The notes under the pieces were generated by a model. It worked only from the letters and a program-made list of their open reading frames with translations. It had not been told where the DNA came from and ran no database searches. The position numbers and the translations under genes were made by a program. From Pseudomonadota bacterium (lineage in GTDB: Bacteria; Pseudomonadota; Gammaproteobacteria; Eutrophobiales; Eutrophobiaceae): 64,000 bases of DNA. The stretch lies in assembly GCA_013112535.1 (NCBI GenBank), contig JABFGI010000001.1, positions 186,001 to 250,000 of the forward strand, read 5' to 3'. This document shows positions 20,289 through 30,317 of the stretch, piece by piece; the first letter of the stretch is position 1; every line of letters starts with the position of its first letter.

Positions 20289-20810
20289 CTATTCGTTATC
20301 AATCTTGATTGGTTGGTTAGGATCGATATCTTCCTTCGGCCCGTATTGTTTTGCGTATTTCGCAATGAGTTTGTCTGCTTCTTTTAACTCGTCTTCAGAA
20401 AGTTTTTCTTTTGCTTTGTTGATCGCATCCATAGAAAGTTTGTGTTTGTGTTCAGCTCCGACGCTAAACCAGACATAGGCAAATTCATAATCTTTAGGGA
20501 CACCTTTTCCTCTATAATATAGATTGCCCAATTTGTACTGGGCTTGTGGAATGCTTTTTTCCGAAGCTTTACGAAACCATTTTCCAGCAAGTTTATAATC
20601 TTGTTCAACGCCCTGGCCCTTCATATACATCATGCCTAAATAATATTGGGCGAATCCATGATCGGAGGTTTCTGCTAAAGATTGCATGGTGGTAAAGGCT
20701 TTGTCGTAATCTCCCATCAGGTAGGTAACGACACCATCATTAAAATCTGCTCGAACAGGTGTAGTAATAATGGTGGATAGTATAATTAATAAAAGACTGA
20801 TTTTTTTCAT
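20289..20810 (-). CDS. Secreted Sel1-repeat (TPR-like) protein
   Basis: The 173-residue protein has a clear signal peptide (residues 1-21, ending PVRA) and two to three Sel1-like repeats. The repeats are seen as AQYYLGMMYMKGQGVEQDY-type and AQYKLGNLYYRGKGVPKDY-type segments with A-x-x-WF closings, followed by a Lys/Glu-rich helical tail. Sel1 repeats mediate protein-protein contacts in the periplasm. It is transcribed convergently toward the TPS operon and has no functional link visible to its neighbours. Confidence 0.85.
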   Translation of the reverse strand: MKKISLLLIILSTIITTPVRADFNDGVVTYLMGDYDKAFTTMQSLAETSDHGFAQYYLGMMYMKGQGVEQDYKLAGKWFRKASEKSIPQAQYKLGNLYYRGKGVPKDYEFAYVWFSVGAEHKHKLSMDAINKAKEKLSEDELKEADKLIAKYAKQYGPKEDIDPNQPIKIDNE

Positions 20811-20982
20811 TATTAAAAGCTCATTAGTTGGTATTACAGTTCAAGTCTCGTAAAATGCGCCGCTCGATTCTGTCGTACATGCGTCGTTTGTTATGCTATT
20901 TATTATGTTGTCAGTAGCTTAGTCTACGAAAGCGCTGAATTGTTTCATGCGAAGAGAAAATTGTAAATATGATGGAGGTTAA

Positions 20983-21978
20983 ATGACCGAATTTCAGGCA
21001 TTTAGAGTGGTTAAAGAAGATAATCAGCTTATCGGGCGTATTGAAAGCCTAACCGTTGATGATCTGAGTCAAGGCGATGTTTTAATTAAAACCGCGTATT
21101 CCTCGGTAAATTACAAAGATGCTCTGGCTGCAACCGGAAAAGGTAAGATAATCAGAAATTTTCCCTGCATTGCTGGAATCGATGTCGCTGGTACCGTTGT
21201 TGAATCGACAGATAAACGCTTTAAAGAAGGTGACAGTGTTCTTGCCACTGGTTATGACCTGGGAACAGGGCATGACGGGGGATATTCTGAATATACGAGA
21301 GTGCCGGCAGAATGGGTCGTCTTTTTACCTGATTCGATGAGTTTATTTGAATCGATGGCAATAGGCACTGCTGGGTTTACGGCCGCCCTATGTGTCCAGC
21401 GCCTTGAACAAAATGGACAAATCCCAGAAATGGGTCCATTTGTAGTAACCGGTGCGACGGGTGGTGTTGGAAATTTTGCTATCGATATAATGTCTTCTTT
21501 AGGTTATGAAGTTGTTGCCGTGACAGGCAAACAGGAAAGTAATCAATTATTAATCGATTTAGGCGCGGAACATATATTGGATCGGCATAATATCAAAATG
21601 GATGGCCCGCCAATGGAAAAAGGAGAATGGGGCGGGGCAATCGATAATGTTGGTGGCGATATTCTGGCCTGGTTGACAAGAACGACCAAATCATGGGGAA
21701 ATATTGCCTCTGTTGGATTAGCTGGCGGAAGTCAGTTGAATACAACGGTAATGCCCTTTATATTACGTGGCGTCAGTATTCTCGGTATTACTTCTTCTGG
21801 TTGTCCTACTGCTTATCGCCAACCACTTTGGGAACGACTTGCGACTGATTTGGCTCCTAAACATCTGGATAAGATTGTGACTAATACGATTGATTTAGAG
21901 GGCTTACCCGATACGTTTAAAAAAATGTTAGCAGGAGAAACGACAGGACGTACTGTCGTTGAAATTAATCCTGACTAA
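20983..21978 (+). CDS. acuI: Acrylyl-CoA reductase (NADPH), YhdH/AcuI family zinc-free MDR
   Basis: The 331-residue protein fits the YhdH/AcuI family of medium-chain reductases in length and order. It has an N-terminal GroES-like fold with SSVNYKDALA and GIDVAGTV, then a Rossmann domain with VTGATGGVGNFAI for NADPH. It ends with GETTGRTVVEI. There are no catalytic zinc cysteines, as expected. AcuI reduces acrylyl-CoA to propionyl-CoA, detoxifying acrylate. A strong GGAGG lies upstream of the ATG. It stands next to leuC but the pairing suggests no shared pathway. Confidence 0.9.
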   Translation: MTEFQAFRVVKEDNQLIGRIESLTVDDLSQGDVLIKTAYSSVNYKDALAATGKGKIIRNFPCIAGIDVAGTVVESTDKRFKEGDSVLATGYDLGTGHDGGYSEYTRVPAEWVVFLPDSMSLFESMAIGTAGFTAALCVQRLEQNGQIPEMGPFVVTGATGGVGNFAIDIMSSLGYEVVAVTGKQESNQLLIDLGAEHILDRHNIKMDGPPMEKGEWGGAIDNVGGDILAWLTRTTKSWGNIASVGLAGGSQLNTTVMPFILRGVSILGITSSGCPTAYRQPLWERLATDLAPKHLDKIVTNTIDLEGLPDTFKKMLAGETTGRTVVEINPD

Positions 21979-22008
21979 TAACGATTTAAAAATAATGAGA
22001 TTTTAATA

Positions 22009-23406
22009 ATGGCAAAAACACTTTATGACAAACTTTGGGATGATCATGTGATACATGATTATGGAGATGGCACAGCGTTGATATATATCGATCGCCAGCT
22101 TCTTCATGAAGTGACGTCGCCTCAAGCATTTGAAGGTTTAAAACTGGCAGGTCGTAAACCCTGGCGTTTGAATACAAACCTCGCTGTACCTGATCACAAT
22201 GTACCGACGGTAAATCGCGAAGTGATTGAAGATCCGATTTCAAAACTTCAACTTGAAACATTAGATGCGAACTGTAAAGAAACCGGTATTACCAAGTTTG
22301 ATATGTTTGATGAAAGACAAGGTATCGTTCATGTGATTGGGCCTGAACAAGGTGCATCTTTACCCGGCATGACTATTGTCTGTGGTGATTCACATACATC
22401 AACGAATGGTGCCTTAGGCGCAATGGCATTTGGTATTGGCACGTCTGAAGTCGAACATGTTTTAGCGACTCAATGTTTAGTGCAAAAGAAAGCAAAAAAC
22501 ATGTTGATTAAAGTTAATGGTCGAGTGGGTAAAGGTATTACTGCAAAAGATATTGTACTTGCGATTATTGGTGAAATTGGTACTGCAGGTGGAACTGGTT
22601 ATACGATTGAGTTTGGTGGTGACGCAATTAGTGCTTTATCAATGGAAGGACGCATGACGGTTTGTAATATGGCGATAGAAGCGGGCGCACGCGTTGGTTT
22701 AATTGCGGTTGATCAAACAACAATAGATTACGTTGAAGGTCGCCCTTATTCGCCAAAATGTGAAGAGTGGGATTTAGCGATTGAATTATGGCGTGATCTT
22801 AAAAGTGATAAAGATGCGCATTTTGATAAAGTTATTGAGCTAGATGCGGCAAATATTGAACCACAAGTAACCTGGGGTACCTCTCCCGAAATGGTAACGT
22901 CGATTAGTGGGGTTGTCCCCGATCCTGAACATGAAAAAAGCGATGTTAAGCGTGAAGGAATTGAGAACGCTTTAAAGTATATGGCTTTAAAACCAGCAAC
23001 AGCAATTTCAGATATCAAAATTGATAAAGTGTTTATTGGTTCTTGTACTAATTCGCGTATTGAAGATTTACGTGAAGCTGCAAATGTAGTGAAAGGAAAA
23101 AAAGTATCCAGCGATATTAAATTGGCAATGATTGTTCCCGGTTCGGGTTTGGTTAAGCATCAAGCTGAAGAAGAAGGACTGGATAAAATTTTTCTTGAAT
23201 CCGGTTTTGAATGGCGTGAACCGGGTTGTTCAATGTGTCTAGGTATGAATCCGGATCAACTTGAACCGGGTGAGCGTTGTGCATCAACCTCAAACCGAAA
23301 CTTTGAAGGTCGACAAGGGCAGGGCGGGCGTACACACCTTGTTAGCCCAGGTATGGCAGCGGCAGCAGCTGTCGCAGGCCACTTTGTAGACGTAAGAAAA
23401 CTGTAA
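22009..23406 (+). CDS. leuC: 3-isopropylmalate dehydratase large subunit
   Basis: This full-length 465-residue LeuC shows the [4Fe-4S] cluster ligands in IGSCTNSR (about residue 345) and [11 protein letters not shown] (about 404-414), plus the active-site [11 protein letters not shown] segment. With LeuD it isomerises 2-isopropylmalate to 3-isopropylmalate in leucine synthesis. leuD starts ten bases downstream; leuA and leuB are not in the window. Confidence 0.97.
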   Translation: MAKTLYDKLWDDHVIHDYGDGTALIYIDRQLLHEVTSPQAFEGLKLAGRKPWRLNTNLAVPDHNVPTVNREVIEDPISKLQLETLDANCKETGITKFDMFDERQGIVHVIGPEQGASLPGMTIVCGDSHTSTNGALGAMAFGIGTSEVEHVLATQCLVQKKAKNMLIKVNGRVGKGITAKDIVLAIIGEIGTAGGTGYTIEFGGDAISALSMEGRMTVCNMAIEAGARVGLIAVDQTTIDYVEGRPYSPKCEEWDLAIELWRDLKSDKDAHFDKVIELDAANIEPQVTWGTSPEMVTSISGVVPDPEHEKSDVKREGIENALKYMALKPATAISDIKIDKVFIGSCTNSRIEDLREAANVVKGKKVSSDIKLAMIVPGSGLVKHQAEEEGLDKIFLESGFEWREPGCSMCLGMNPDQLEPGERCASTSNRNFEGRQGQGGRTHLVSPGMAAAAAVAGHFVDVRKL

Positions 23407-23416
23407 GGAATTACTA

Positions 23417-24067
23417 ATGGAAAAATTTAAAACATTTACCGGAATTGTTGCACCATTAGATCGTTCTAATGTTGATACCGATGCCATTATTCCAAAGCAA
23501 TTTTTAAAGTCGATTAAACGTAGTGGCTTTGGCCCTAACTTGTTTGATGATTGGCGTTATCTCGATTCAGCTAATCCATTGAATGAAAAACAAACTCGAA
23601 AGGTCAATCCGGATTTTGTATTGAATCAATCACCGTATGATAAAGCAGAAGTTTTATTAGCCAGAGAAAATTTTGGCTGCGGTTCTTCAAGAGAGCATGC
23701 GGTATGGGCGATTACTGACTTTGGTTTGAAAGTTGTTCTAGCTCCAAGTTTTGGCGATATTTTTTATAGTAATTCATTTAAGAATGGTTTTTTGCCTGTT
23801 AGATTAAAAGCAGAGGAAATTGATTCTTTATTTAATTCAGTTGAATCCAGGAAAGGGTTTAAAGTTACTGTAAATCTTGAAGAACAGTATATTGAAACTG
23901 AGGATAAAGAAAAATTTTCATTTAATATTGATGCGGGTTTAAAAGAACGGATGCTTGAAGGTCTTGATGATATTGGCTTAACGTTAAATCATGCTGCTGA
24001 AATTCGTGAATACGAACAACGTAGAAAAAAAATAACGCCATGGTTATTCAAAGAAGTGTCAGCGTAA
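23417..24067 (+). CDS. leuD: 3-isopropylmalate dehydratase small subunit
   Basis: The 216-residue LeuD has the swivel-domain motifs SNVDTDAIIPKQFLK near the start and ENFGCGSSREHAVWAI at about residue 86-101. AAGGAA lies just ahead of its ATG. It completes the isopropylmalate isomerase with LeuC and is translated from the same transcript. Confidence 0.97.
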   Translation: MEKFKTFTGIVAPLDRSNVDTDAIIPKQFLKSIKRSGFGPNLFDDWRYLDSANPLNEKQTRKVNPDFVLNQSPYDKAEVLLARENFGCGSSREHAVWAITDFGLKVVLAPSFGDIFYSNSFKNGFLPVRLKAEEIDSLFNSVESRKGFKVTVNLEEQYIETEDKEKFSFNIDAGLKERMLEGLDDIGLTLNHAAEIREYEQRRKKITPWLFKEVSA

Positions 24068-24076
24068 TTATTTATT

Positions 24077-24910
24077 ATGACAAAAGAAAATTACGATTCT
24101 AATGTTATTGATGATTTTGGTGATGAATGGGATGCCTATGATCAGTCTACCGTTGATTCTAGTGAATTAGAAAAACAGTTTTTAGATTATTTTAAGTTGT
24201 TTTCATGGGATGAAAGAGTCACTAAAGGAATAGGAGCAGATTTTGGTTGTGGCTCGGGACGATGGGCGAAATTTGTAGCTGATAGAGTTAAGACGCTCAT
24301 ATGTATTGATGCGAGTGAGAAAGCGGCAAATGTTGCGAAAAGAAATTTAGCAGACAAGACTAATTGCCAGGTTATGTTGGCTAAAGTTGATGAATTACCG
24401 ATGCCAGACAATTCTCTGGATTTTGCTTATTCTTTAGGGGTACTCCATCATATTCCTGATACGGCTGAAGCGATAAAAAACTGTACTGATAAATTAAAAT
24501 CCGGAGCTCCATTTTTAATTTATCTATATTATGCCTTTGATAATCGTCCTAAATGGTTTGCCTTCATCTGGAAATGTTCTGATGTTTTTAGAAGTGTTAT
24601 TTCCAAGATGCCTTTTTTTATTAAATACCCATTGAGTAATGTTATTGCAGCTTTTGTTTATTACCCATTAGCAAGATTAACATTGTTAATTGAGAAATTG
24701 GGAATGGATGTTAGTAATGTTCCGTTAACCGAATATCGTGCTAAAAGTTTCTATACAATGAGAACGGATGCCCTGGATCGATTTGGTACGCGACTAGAAA
24801 ATCGTTTTACTCAAGTACAAATAAAAAAAATGATGGAAGACGCTGGTTTAAAAGATATTAAGTTCTCTGATATAGCACCTTATTGGTGTGTATTAGGAAT
24901 TAAACAATAA
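24077..24910 (+). CDS. Class I SAM-dependent methyltransferase
   Basis: The 277-residue protein has motif I ADFGCGSGRWAKF (about residues 53-65), an acidic residue after strand 2 (ICIDASEKAA), and a post-motif LDFAYSLGVLHHIPD typical of the Methyltransf_11 group. It ends with a hydrophobic helical patch around 160-200. The substrate is unknown. It lies nine bases after leuD and fourteen before gltX, so it appears co-transcribed with housekeeping genes, although a related fold recurs in the glycan locus. Confidence 0.85.
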   Translation: MTKENYDSNVIDDFGDEWDAYDQSTVDSSELEKQFLDYFKLFSWDERVTKGIGADFGCGSGRWAKFVADRVKTLICIDASEKAANVAKRNLADKTNCQVMLAKVDELPMPDNSLDFAYSLGVLHHIPDTAEAIKNCTDKLKSGAPFLIYLYYAFDNRPKWFAFIWKCSDVFRSVISKMPFFIKYPLSNVIAAFVYYPLARLTLLIEKLGMDVSNVPLTEYRAKSFYTMRTDALDRFGTRLENRFTQVQIKKMMEDAGLKDIKFSDIAPYWCVLGIKQ

Positions 24911-24923
24911 TTAATAATATTTA

Positions 24924-26327
24924 ATGATGATAAAAACACGTTTTGCTCCAAGTCCTACTGGTTTATTGCATATTGGCGGAATTCGGACAGCTTTATTTTC
25001 CTGGTTATATGCCAGACATAATAACGGCAAGTTTGTCCTGCGTATTGAGGATACTGATCGTGAACGGTCTACCGATGAAGCTGTTCAAGTAATACTTGAT
25101 GGGATGGAATGGTTGGGATTAACGCATGACGAAGGTCCTTTTTATCAAACACAGCGTTTTGATCGCTATAGAGAAGTTATTCAACAACTACTAGAATCCG
25201 GAAATGCATATCATTGTACTTGTTCAAAAGAACGCGTCGAACAAATCCGAAATCAAGCAATGACTAATGGAAAAAAACCTCGATATGACGGACACTGCCG
25301 CTCACTTAACATTGATGACAGTAACACTGTCATCCGGTTTAAAAATCCGATAGATGGACAAGTCGTTGTTGATGATAAAGTACAGGGAAAAGTTATTTTT
25401 GAAAATAGTGAGTTAGATGATTTGATTATTGCACGATCAGATGGCACGCCTACCTATAATTTAACTGTTGTCGTTGATGATATGGATATGGAAATTACTG
25501 ATGTTATTCGAGGTGATGATCATTTAAATAACACACCAAGACAAATCAATATTTTAAAAGCGTTAAGTGCGCAAATACCGAATTATGCTCATATTCCTAT
25601 GATACTTGGACCTGATGGTAAAAAATTGTCCAAGCGTGATGGGGCAGCAAGTATTTTACAATATGAAGATGAGGGTTATATGCCAGAAGCCGTATTGAAT
25701 TACTTGGTTCGACTAGGTTGGTCCAAAGGCGATCAGGAAATTTTTTCAATTAGTGAAATGGTTGCTGAGTTTGATATAAAGGATGTCAATAAATCTGCTT
25801 CGAGTCTTAATCCGGAAAAGTTAATTTGGTTAAATCAGCATTATTTAAAAAATGCAGATAATAGATTGTTAGTATTATCGTTGACTGAGATTTTTAAAAA
25901 AATGGATTTAACTATTGAGGATGGTCCTGAGTTGGAAGCGTTGATCGATGTTCAAAAGCATCGTACTGAAACTTTGAAGGATATGGCTGAGCAGAGCGTG
26001 CTTTTTTATCAGGATTTCGATGAATATGCCGAAAACGCAGCTAAAAAACATTTACGCCCTGTCATCTTAGAACCTTTAAAAGCACTACATGATGCGTTAA
26101 AGGCTATCCAAGATTGGAATAACGCGAATATAAAAACTGCGATTGAAGAAACGGCAGAAAAATTTGAAATAAAAATGGGGAAATTGGGGCAGCCTCTTCG
26201 TGTAGCCGTTACTGGTACGGGTATTTCACCAAATATTGATGATACATTACGTTTATTAGGACAGGAGAAGAGCTTGTTCAGGTTACGTAAAGGTATTGAT
26301 TTTATTGAAAATCGTAGTAAATCTTGA
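24924..26327 (+). CDS. gltX: Glutamyl-tRNA synthetase
   Basis: This full-length 467-residue class I synthetase has the HIGH-type motif SPTGLLHIGG near residue 10 and the KMSKS-type motif KKLSKRDG near residue 233-240. It charges tRNA-Glu. A tRNA-Glu gene lies about 160 bases downstream, so enzyme and substrate are encoded side by side. The region around 100-125 has two Cys (HCTCSKERVEQ) and a later CRS, consistent with the zinc-binding insertion of many bacterial enzymes. Confidence 0.97.
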   Translation: MMIKTRFAPSPTGLLHIGGIRTALFSWLYARHNNGKFVLRIEDTDRERSTDEAVQVILDGMEWLGLTHDEGPFYQTQRFDRYREVIQQLLESGNAYHCTCSKERVEQIRNQAMTNGKKPRYDGHCRSLNIDDSNTVIRFKNPIDGQVVVDDKVQGKVIFENSELDDLIIARSDGTPTYNLTVVVDDMDMEITDVIRGDDHLNNTPRQINILKALSAQIPNYAHIPMILGPDGKKLSKRDGAASILQYEDEGYMPEAVLNYLVRLGWSKGDQEIFSISEMVAEFDIKDVNKSASSLNPEKLIWLNQHYLKNADNRLLVLSLTEIFKKMDLTIEDGPELEALIDVQKHRTETLKDMAEQSVLFYQDFDEYAENAAKKHLRPVILEPLKALHDALKAIQDWNNANIKTAIEETAEKFEIKMGKLGQPLRVAVTGTGISPNIDDTLRLLGQEKSLFRLRKGIDFIENRSKS

Positions 26328-26352
26328 CAGCAATCTGGCTCTCACGTAGAGT
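26324..26352 (+). promoter_or_regulatory. Likely promoter of the tRNA-Ala/tRNA-Glu unit
   Basis: A perfect -35 TTGACA (26324-26329, overlapping the gltX stop) is followed 17 bases later by TAGAGT (26347-26352) as -10. Then comes the GC-rich stretch CGCCGCC. A GC-rich discriminator is typical of stable-RNA promoters under stringent control. It implies the tRNAs are transcribed separately from gltX. Confidence 0.6.
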
Positions 26353-26385
26353 CGCCGCCTTGTTGAGGTTAGCAGTTGTTTCATA

Positions 26386-26461
<76 letters not shown>

Positions 26462-26487
26462 AATAAGTATTTTTGGACAAATTATCT

Positions 26488-26563
26488 GTCCCCATCGTCT
26501 AGAGGCCTAGGACACTGCCCTTTCACGGCGGCAACAGGGGTTCGAATCCCCTTGGGGACGCCA
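26488..26563 (+). tRNA. tRNA-Glu (anticodon TTC)
   Basis: The 76-base cloverleaf has acceptor GTCCCCA/TGGGGAC, anticodon loop CTTTCAC (anticodon TTC), T-arm AGGGG-TTCGAAT-CCCCT, and encoded CCA. It lies 26 bases after tRNA-Ala in the same unit. Confidence 0.97.
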
Positions 26564-26570
26564 TATATAA

Positions 26571-26598
26571 AAAACCACCTTAAAGGTGGTTTTTTTTT
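26571..26598 (+). terminator. Intrinsic terminator after the tRNAs
   Basis: A perfect 10-bp stem AAAACCACCT/AGGTGGTTTT (26571-26580 and 26584-26593) with a 3-base loop runs into a T-tract to 26598. It closes the tRNA unit and separates it from the glycan locus. Confidence 0.92.
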
Positions 26599-26631
26599 GA
26601 GTTCTAATTCATTCGTTAGATAAGTATTCGG

Positions 26632-26640
26632 TGATATAAT
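26632..26640 (+). promoter_or_regulatory. Extended -10 promoter of the uronic-acid block
   Basis: TGATATAAT is a perfect extended -10 (TGnTATAAT), 36 bases before the ATG at 26676. No good -35 is visible, which extended -10 promoters can tolerate. It is the first promoter-like site after the tRNA terminator. Confidence 0.55.
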
Positions 26641-26675
26641 TTGCCCTTTGTCTTTATGGTTAATAGTTAAAATAT

Positions 26676-27683
26676 ATGAAGTTTTTAGTAACTGGCGCAG
26701 CAGGATTTATCGGTTTTCATACATCACGGTATCTACTGAATAGAGGAGATACTGTAATCGGTATCGATAATCTTAATGATTATTACGATCCTTCCTTAAA
26801 AGAAGCCCGTTTATCGCAATTAATAAATCAAGATAACTTTAAATTCCATAAAGAAGATATTATTGATAAAGAGGCAATCGATAATATTTTTAAGTCTGAA
26901 TCTCCTGATTATGTTATTCACCTGGCTGCTCAGGCAGGCGTTCGCTATTCATTAGAAAATCCTTATGCCTATATTGATTCAAACGTCACAGGTTTCATGA
27001 ACATACTTGAAGCTTGTCGACACTATCCGGTTAAACATCTGGTATTTGCTTCTTCCAGTTCGGTCTATGGTTCAAATACGCAAATGCCTTTTAGTGTGAA
27101 TGACAATGTCGACCATCCGCTTTCATTGTATGCTGCGACAAAAAAATCGAATGAATTAATGGCGCATACCTACAGCCATTTATATAACATTCCTGTTAGC
27201 GGCTTACGATTTTTTACAGTTTACGGCCCATGGGGTAGACCGGATATGGCATTGTTTATTTTTACCAGAAAGATTCTAAATGGTGAATCAATAGATGTCT
27301 TTAATAATGGACAACACAAACGTGATTTCACTTACATTGACGATATTGTCGAAGGTGTTGTTCGGGTTGCTGATAATGTTGCAACCCCAAACCTAGATTG
27401 GGATAGTGACAAACCCGACCCCGCAACGAGTAAATCACCTTATCGTTTATATAATATTGGTAATAATAAACCGGTTGAGTTGATGTATTTTATCGAACAA
27501 ATTGAAAAAAATCTTAACAGGAAAGCAGAGAAAAATTATTTGCCGCTGCAGCCCGGTGATGTTCCTGCAACCTATGCCAATGTAGATGCATTAATTGACT
27601 ATGTTGATTATTCACCTTCTACCTCAATTGAAAGTGGTATAGAGAAATTTATTGAATGGTATAAGGATTATTACAAAGTATGA
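26676..27683 (+). CDS. UDP-glucuronate 4-epimerase type NAD-dependent sugar epimerase
   Basis: The 335-residue extended SDR has GAAGFIGFH for NAD binding and [17 protein letters not shown], the signature of LspL/CapI-type UDP-glucuronate 4-epimerases. Catalytic Ser and Tyr-x3-Lys are in SSSSVYG and YAATKK, with [15 protein letters not shown] further on. It would interconvert UDP-GlcA, made by the Ugd encoded nearby, and UDP-GalA. Its stop overlaps the start of the TviB-like gene by four bases, so an N-acetyl uronic acid (TviC-like role) is an alternative substrate. Confidence 0.85.
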   Translation: MKFLVTGAAGFIGFHTSRYLLNRGDTVIGIDNLNDYYDPSLKEARLSQLINQDNFKFHKEDIIDKEAIDNIFKSESPDYVIHLAAQAGVRYSLENPYAYIDSNVTGFMNILEACRHYPVKHLVFASSSSVYGSNTQMPFSVNDNVDHPLSLYAATKKSNELMAHTYSHLYNIPVSGLRFFTVYGPWGRPDMALFIFTRKILNGESIDVFNNGQHKRDFTYIDDIVEGVVRVADNVATPNLDWDSDKPDPATSKSPYRLYNIGNNKPVELMYFIEQIEKNLNRKAEKNYLPLQPGDVPATYANVDALIDYVDYSPSTSIESGIEKFIEWYKDYYKV

Positions 27684-28972
27684 GTAAAGCAATAAATCGG
27701 ACTATATCTGTTATTGGTTTAGGTTATGTTGGATTACCTGTTGCAGTTGCCTTTGGAAAGAAATCCCGAGTCATTGGATTTGATGTTAATTCAACAAGAA
27801 TTGATGAATTAGTTAATGGGATAGATAGAACCGGTGAAGTTGAATTTGACGAGCTTGGTTCAACTGATGTTTTATATACATCAAATTTAAACGAATTGTC
27901 AAAAGCAGATTTTCATATTGTTGCTGTTCCAACTCCAATTGATAATAACAAAAAGCCTGATTTAAAACCGCTCTTATCAGCATCTAAAACAGTAGGACAG
28001 ATTTTAAAAAAAGGAGATATTGTCGTTTATGAATCAACTGTTTATCCCGGTGCAACAGAGGAAGAATGTGCTGCTATTTTGGAATCAGAATCTGGTTTAG
28101 TCAGTGGTAAAGATTTTTTTCTTGGATACTCTCCAGAACGTATTAATCCAGGTGACAAGACACATACTTTTAAAACAATTAAAAAGGTGGTCTCTGCTCA
28201 AGATGAAAACACACTTGAGATAGTTGCAAAAGTCTATTCGTCAGTTGTTGATGCTGGTGTCTATATGGCAGCATCTATAAAAGTCGCTGAAGCTGCTAAA
28301 GTGATCGAAAACACGCAACGTGACTTGAATATCGCATTGATGAATGAATTAGCCGTTTTATTTAAACGAATGAATATTGATACTTATGATGTACTAGCAG
28401 CGGCAGGTACTAAATGGAACTTTTTACCTTTTGAACCCGGTTTAGTTGGCGGCCACTGTATTGGAGTCGATCCTTATTATTTGACGCATAAGTCAACATT
28501 ACTGGGCTACGATCCTCAAGTTATTCTGTCTGGAAGAGAGATAAATGACAGTATGGGAAAATATATTGCTGATTCCCTAATAGATAATTTAAAGAATAGT
28601 AGCAAAAAGCTGGATGAAGTTGTTATTACTGTTCTTGGTATAACCTTTAAGGAAAATGTCCCCGATATACGAAATACAAGGGTGATTGATATAGTAAATG
28701 AACTCGGCAATTATCCTGTAACAATTCAGGTTTATGATCCTTGCGCTGATAGTCAGGATGTTAAAAGCGAATATCAGATTGATTTAGTAGAGCTTGATGA
28801 TTTGGATAAAGCTGATGCCGTTATTCTTGCTGTGCCTCATAATGATTTTGTGAAACAAGGTTGGAAGCTCATTTCTGAGTTGTTGCAAGTCAAAGAAGGT
28901 GTCGTCTATGATATCAAGAGTATTCTTGATAGAGATACTACTCCCGAAAATATTAATCTCATTCGTTTATAG
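27680..28972 (+). CDS. tviB: UDP-N-acetylhexosamine 6-dehydrogenase, TviB/WbpO-like
   Basis: The 430-residue nucleotide-sugar dehydrogenase has the N-terminal Rossmann motif [15 protein letters not shown], a [10 protein letters not shown] loop typical of the TviB/WbpA group, and the catalytic cysteine in [12 protein letters not shown] (about residue 260). It should oxidise UDP-GalNAc or UDP-GlcNAc to the 6-uronic acid using two NAD. The 4-base overlap with the preceding epimerase indicates translational coupling and production of an N-acetyl uronic acid for the surface polymer. Confidence 0.9.
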   Translation: MSKAINRTISVIGLGYVGLPVAVAFGKKSRVIGFDVNSTRIDELVNGIDRTGEVEFDELGSTDVLYTSNLNELSKADFHIVAVPTPIDNNKKPDLKPLLSASKTVGQILKKGDIVVYESTVYPGATEEECAAILESESGLVSGKDFFLGYSPERINPGDKTHTFKTIKKVVSAQDENTLEIVAKVYSSVVDAGVYMAASIKVAEAAKVIENTQRDLNIALMNELAVLFKRMNIDTYDVLAAAGTKWNFLPFEPGLVGGHCIGVDPYYLTHKSTLLGYDPQVILSGREINDSMGKYIADSLIDNLKNSSKKLDEVVITVLGITFKENVPDIRNTRVIDIVNELGNYPVTIQVYDPCADSQDVKSEYQIDLVELDDLDKADAVILAVPHNDFVKQGWKLISELLQVKEGVVYDIKSILDRDTTPENINLIRL

Positions 28973-29000
28973 AAACTAATATTAATTGAGGAATATATAA

Positions 29001-30305
29001 ATGAAAGTCACTATGTTGGGTTGTGGTTATGTGGGTTTGGTTTCGGGCACCTGTTTTGCCGAATTCGGCGCTAATGTCACCTGTTTTGATGTTGATAAAA
29101 CGAAAGTGCAAAAATTATTGGAAGGAGGTATTCCAATATATGAGCCAGGTCTTGATGATTTGGTGGAGGAAAATGTTAAGCAAGGACGACTTTCTTTTTC
29201 AGGTGACTTGAAAAACTGCATTTCAGATGCTGATCTGGTTTTCGTTGCTGTAGGTACTCCAACAAGACGCGGAGATGGCCATGCTGATTTAAGTTATGTC
29301 TATCAAGCAGTAGAGGATATCGCTCCTTTTTTGAAAGGGTATACAGTGATTGTTGATAAATCGACTGTGCCCGTTGGTACAGCAAGAAATGTTAAACGCA
29401 TTATTGCTGAAGCAAATCCGGATGCTGATTTTGATGTTGCTTCTAACCCTGAATTTCTAAGAGAAGGTGCTGCGATTACTGATTTCATGCGTCCAGATAG
29501 AGTCGTTATTGGTGTTGAGAATGAACGTGCTGAAAATGTATTAAGAGAATTATATCGTCCTATTAACTTAATTGAGTCTCCCATACTCTCAACGGATCTT
29601 GAAAGTGCTGAATTAATTAAATATGCTTCGAATGCTTTTTTAGCGACTAAGATTAGCTTTATCAATGAGATGTCTATTCTTTGTGAAGAAGTTGGTGCTG
29701 ATGTTCATGCTGTTGCAAAAGGAATGGGGTTAGATGGCCGTATTGGTCGTAAATTTCTGCATCCAGGCCCTGGATACGGTGGTTCGTGTTTTCCAAAGGA
29801 TACTCAAGCATTAGTTCGTACTGCTCAAGAACATGGTGTATCGAGTCGTATTGTAGAAACAGTAATTGAAGTCAATGAAGCACAGAAAGCGAGAATGATT
29901 AAAAAAATACGTCACGCACTTGGTGGTAATGAAAATGGAAAAACCATCGCGGTTTTAGGTTTGACATTCAAACCTGAAACAGATGATATGCGCGATGCCC
30001 CTTCTTTGGCGATTTTGCCAAAGTTAATAGAAAATGGATGCAAGGTAAATGCTCACGACCCCCAAGGTATTGATGAAGCAAAATCATTATTGCCCGCTGA
30101 AATTCAATATCATGATGATATTTATTTAATGATAGATAATGTTGATGCCGTTGTGCTAATGACAGAATGGAATATGTATAGAAACCTGGATATGGATTTG
30201 ATTCAATCAAAATTGAATCAACCTGTATTTATTGATTTACGCAATGTTTATGAGCCGAATAAAATGAAAGCGTTAGGGTTTCAATATCATTGTATCGGTC
30301 GATAA
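29001..30305 (+). CDS. ugd: UDP-glucose 6-dehydrogenase
   Basis: The 434-residue protein follows Ugd throughout: MLGCGYVGLVSGTCFAEFG at the start, ASNPEFLREGAAI, KYASNAFLATKISFINE, and the catalytic cysteine in GYGGSCFPKD near residue 258. A GAGGAA ribosome site precedes the ATG. It makes UDP-glucuronate, the substrate for the epimerase two genes upstream. Confidence 0.95.
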   Translation: MKVTMLGCGYVGLVSGTCFAEFGANVTCFDVDKTKVQKLLEGGIPIYEPGLDDLVEENVKQGRLSFSGDLKNCISDADLVFVAVGTPTRRGDGHADLSYVYQAVEDIAPFLKGYTVIVDKSTVPVGTARNVKRIIAEANPDADFDVASNPEFLREGAAITDFMRPDRVVIGVENERAENVLRELYRPINLIESPILSTDLESAELIKYASNAFLATKISFINEMSILCEEVGADVHAVAKGMGLDGRIGRKFLHPGPGYGGSCFPKDTQALVRTAQEHGVSSRIVETVIEVNEAQKARMIKKIRHALGGNENGKTIAVLGLTFKPETDDMRDAPSLAILPKLIENGCKVNAHDPQGIDEAKSLLPAEIQYHDDIYLMIDNVDAVVLMTEWNMYRNLDMDLIQSKLNQPVFIDLRNVYEPNKMKALGFQYHCIGR

Positions 30306-30317
30306 TTATTACAACTG

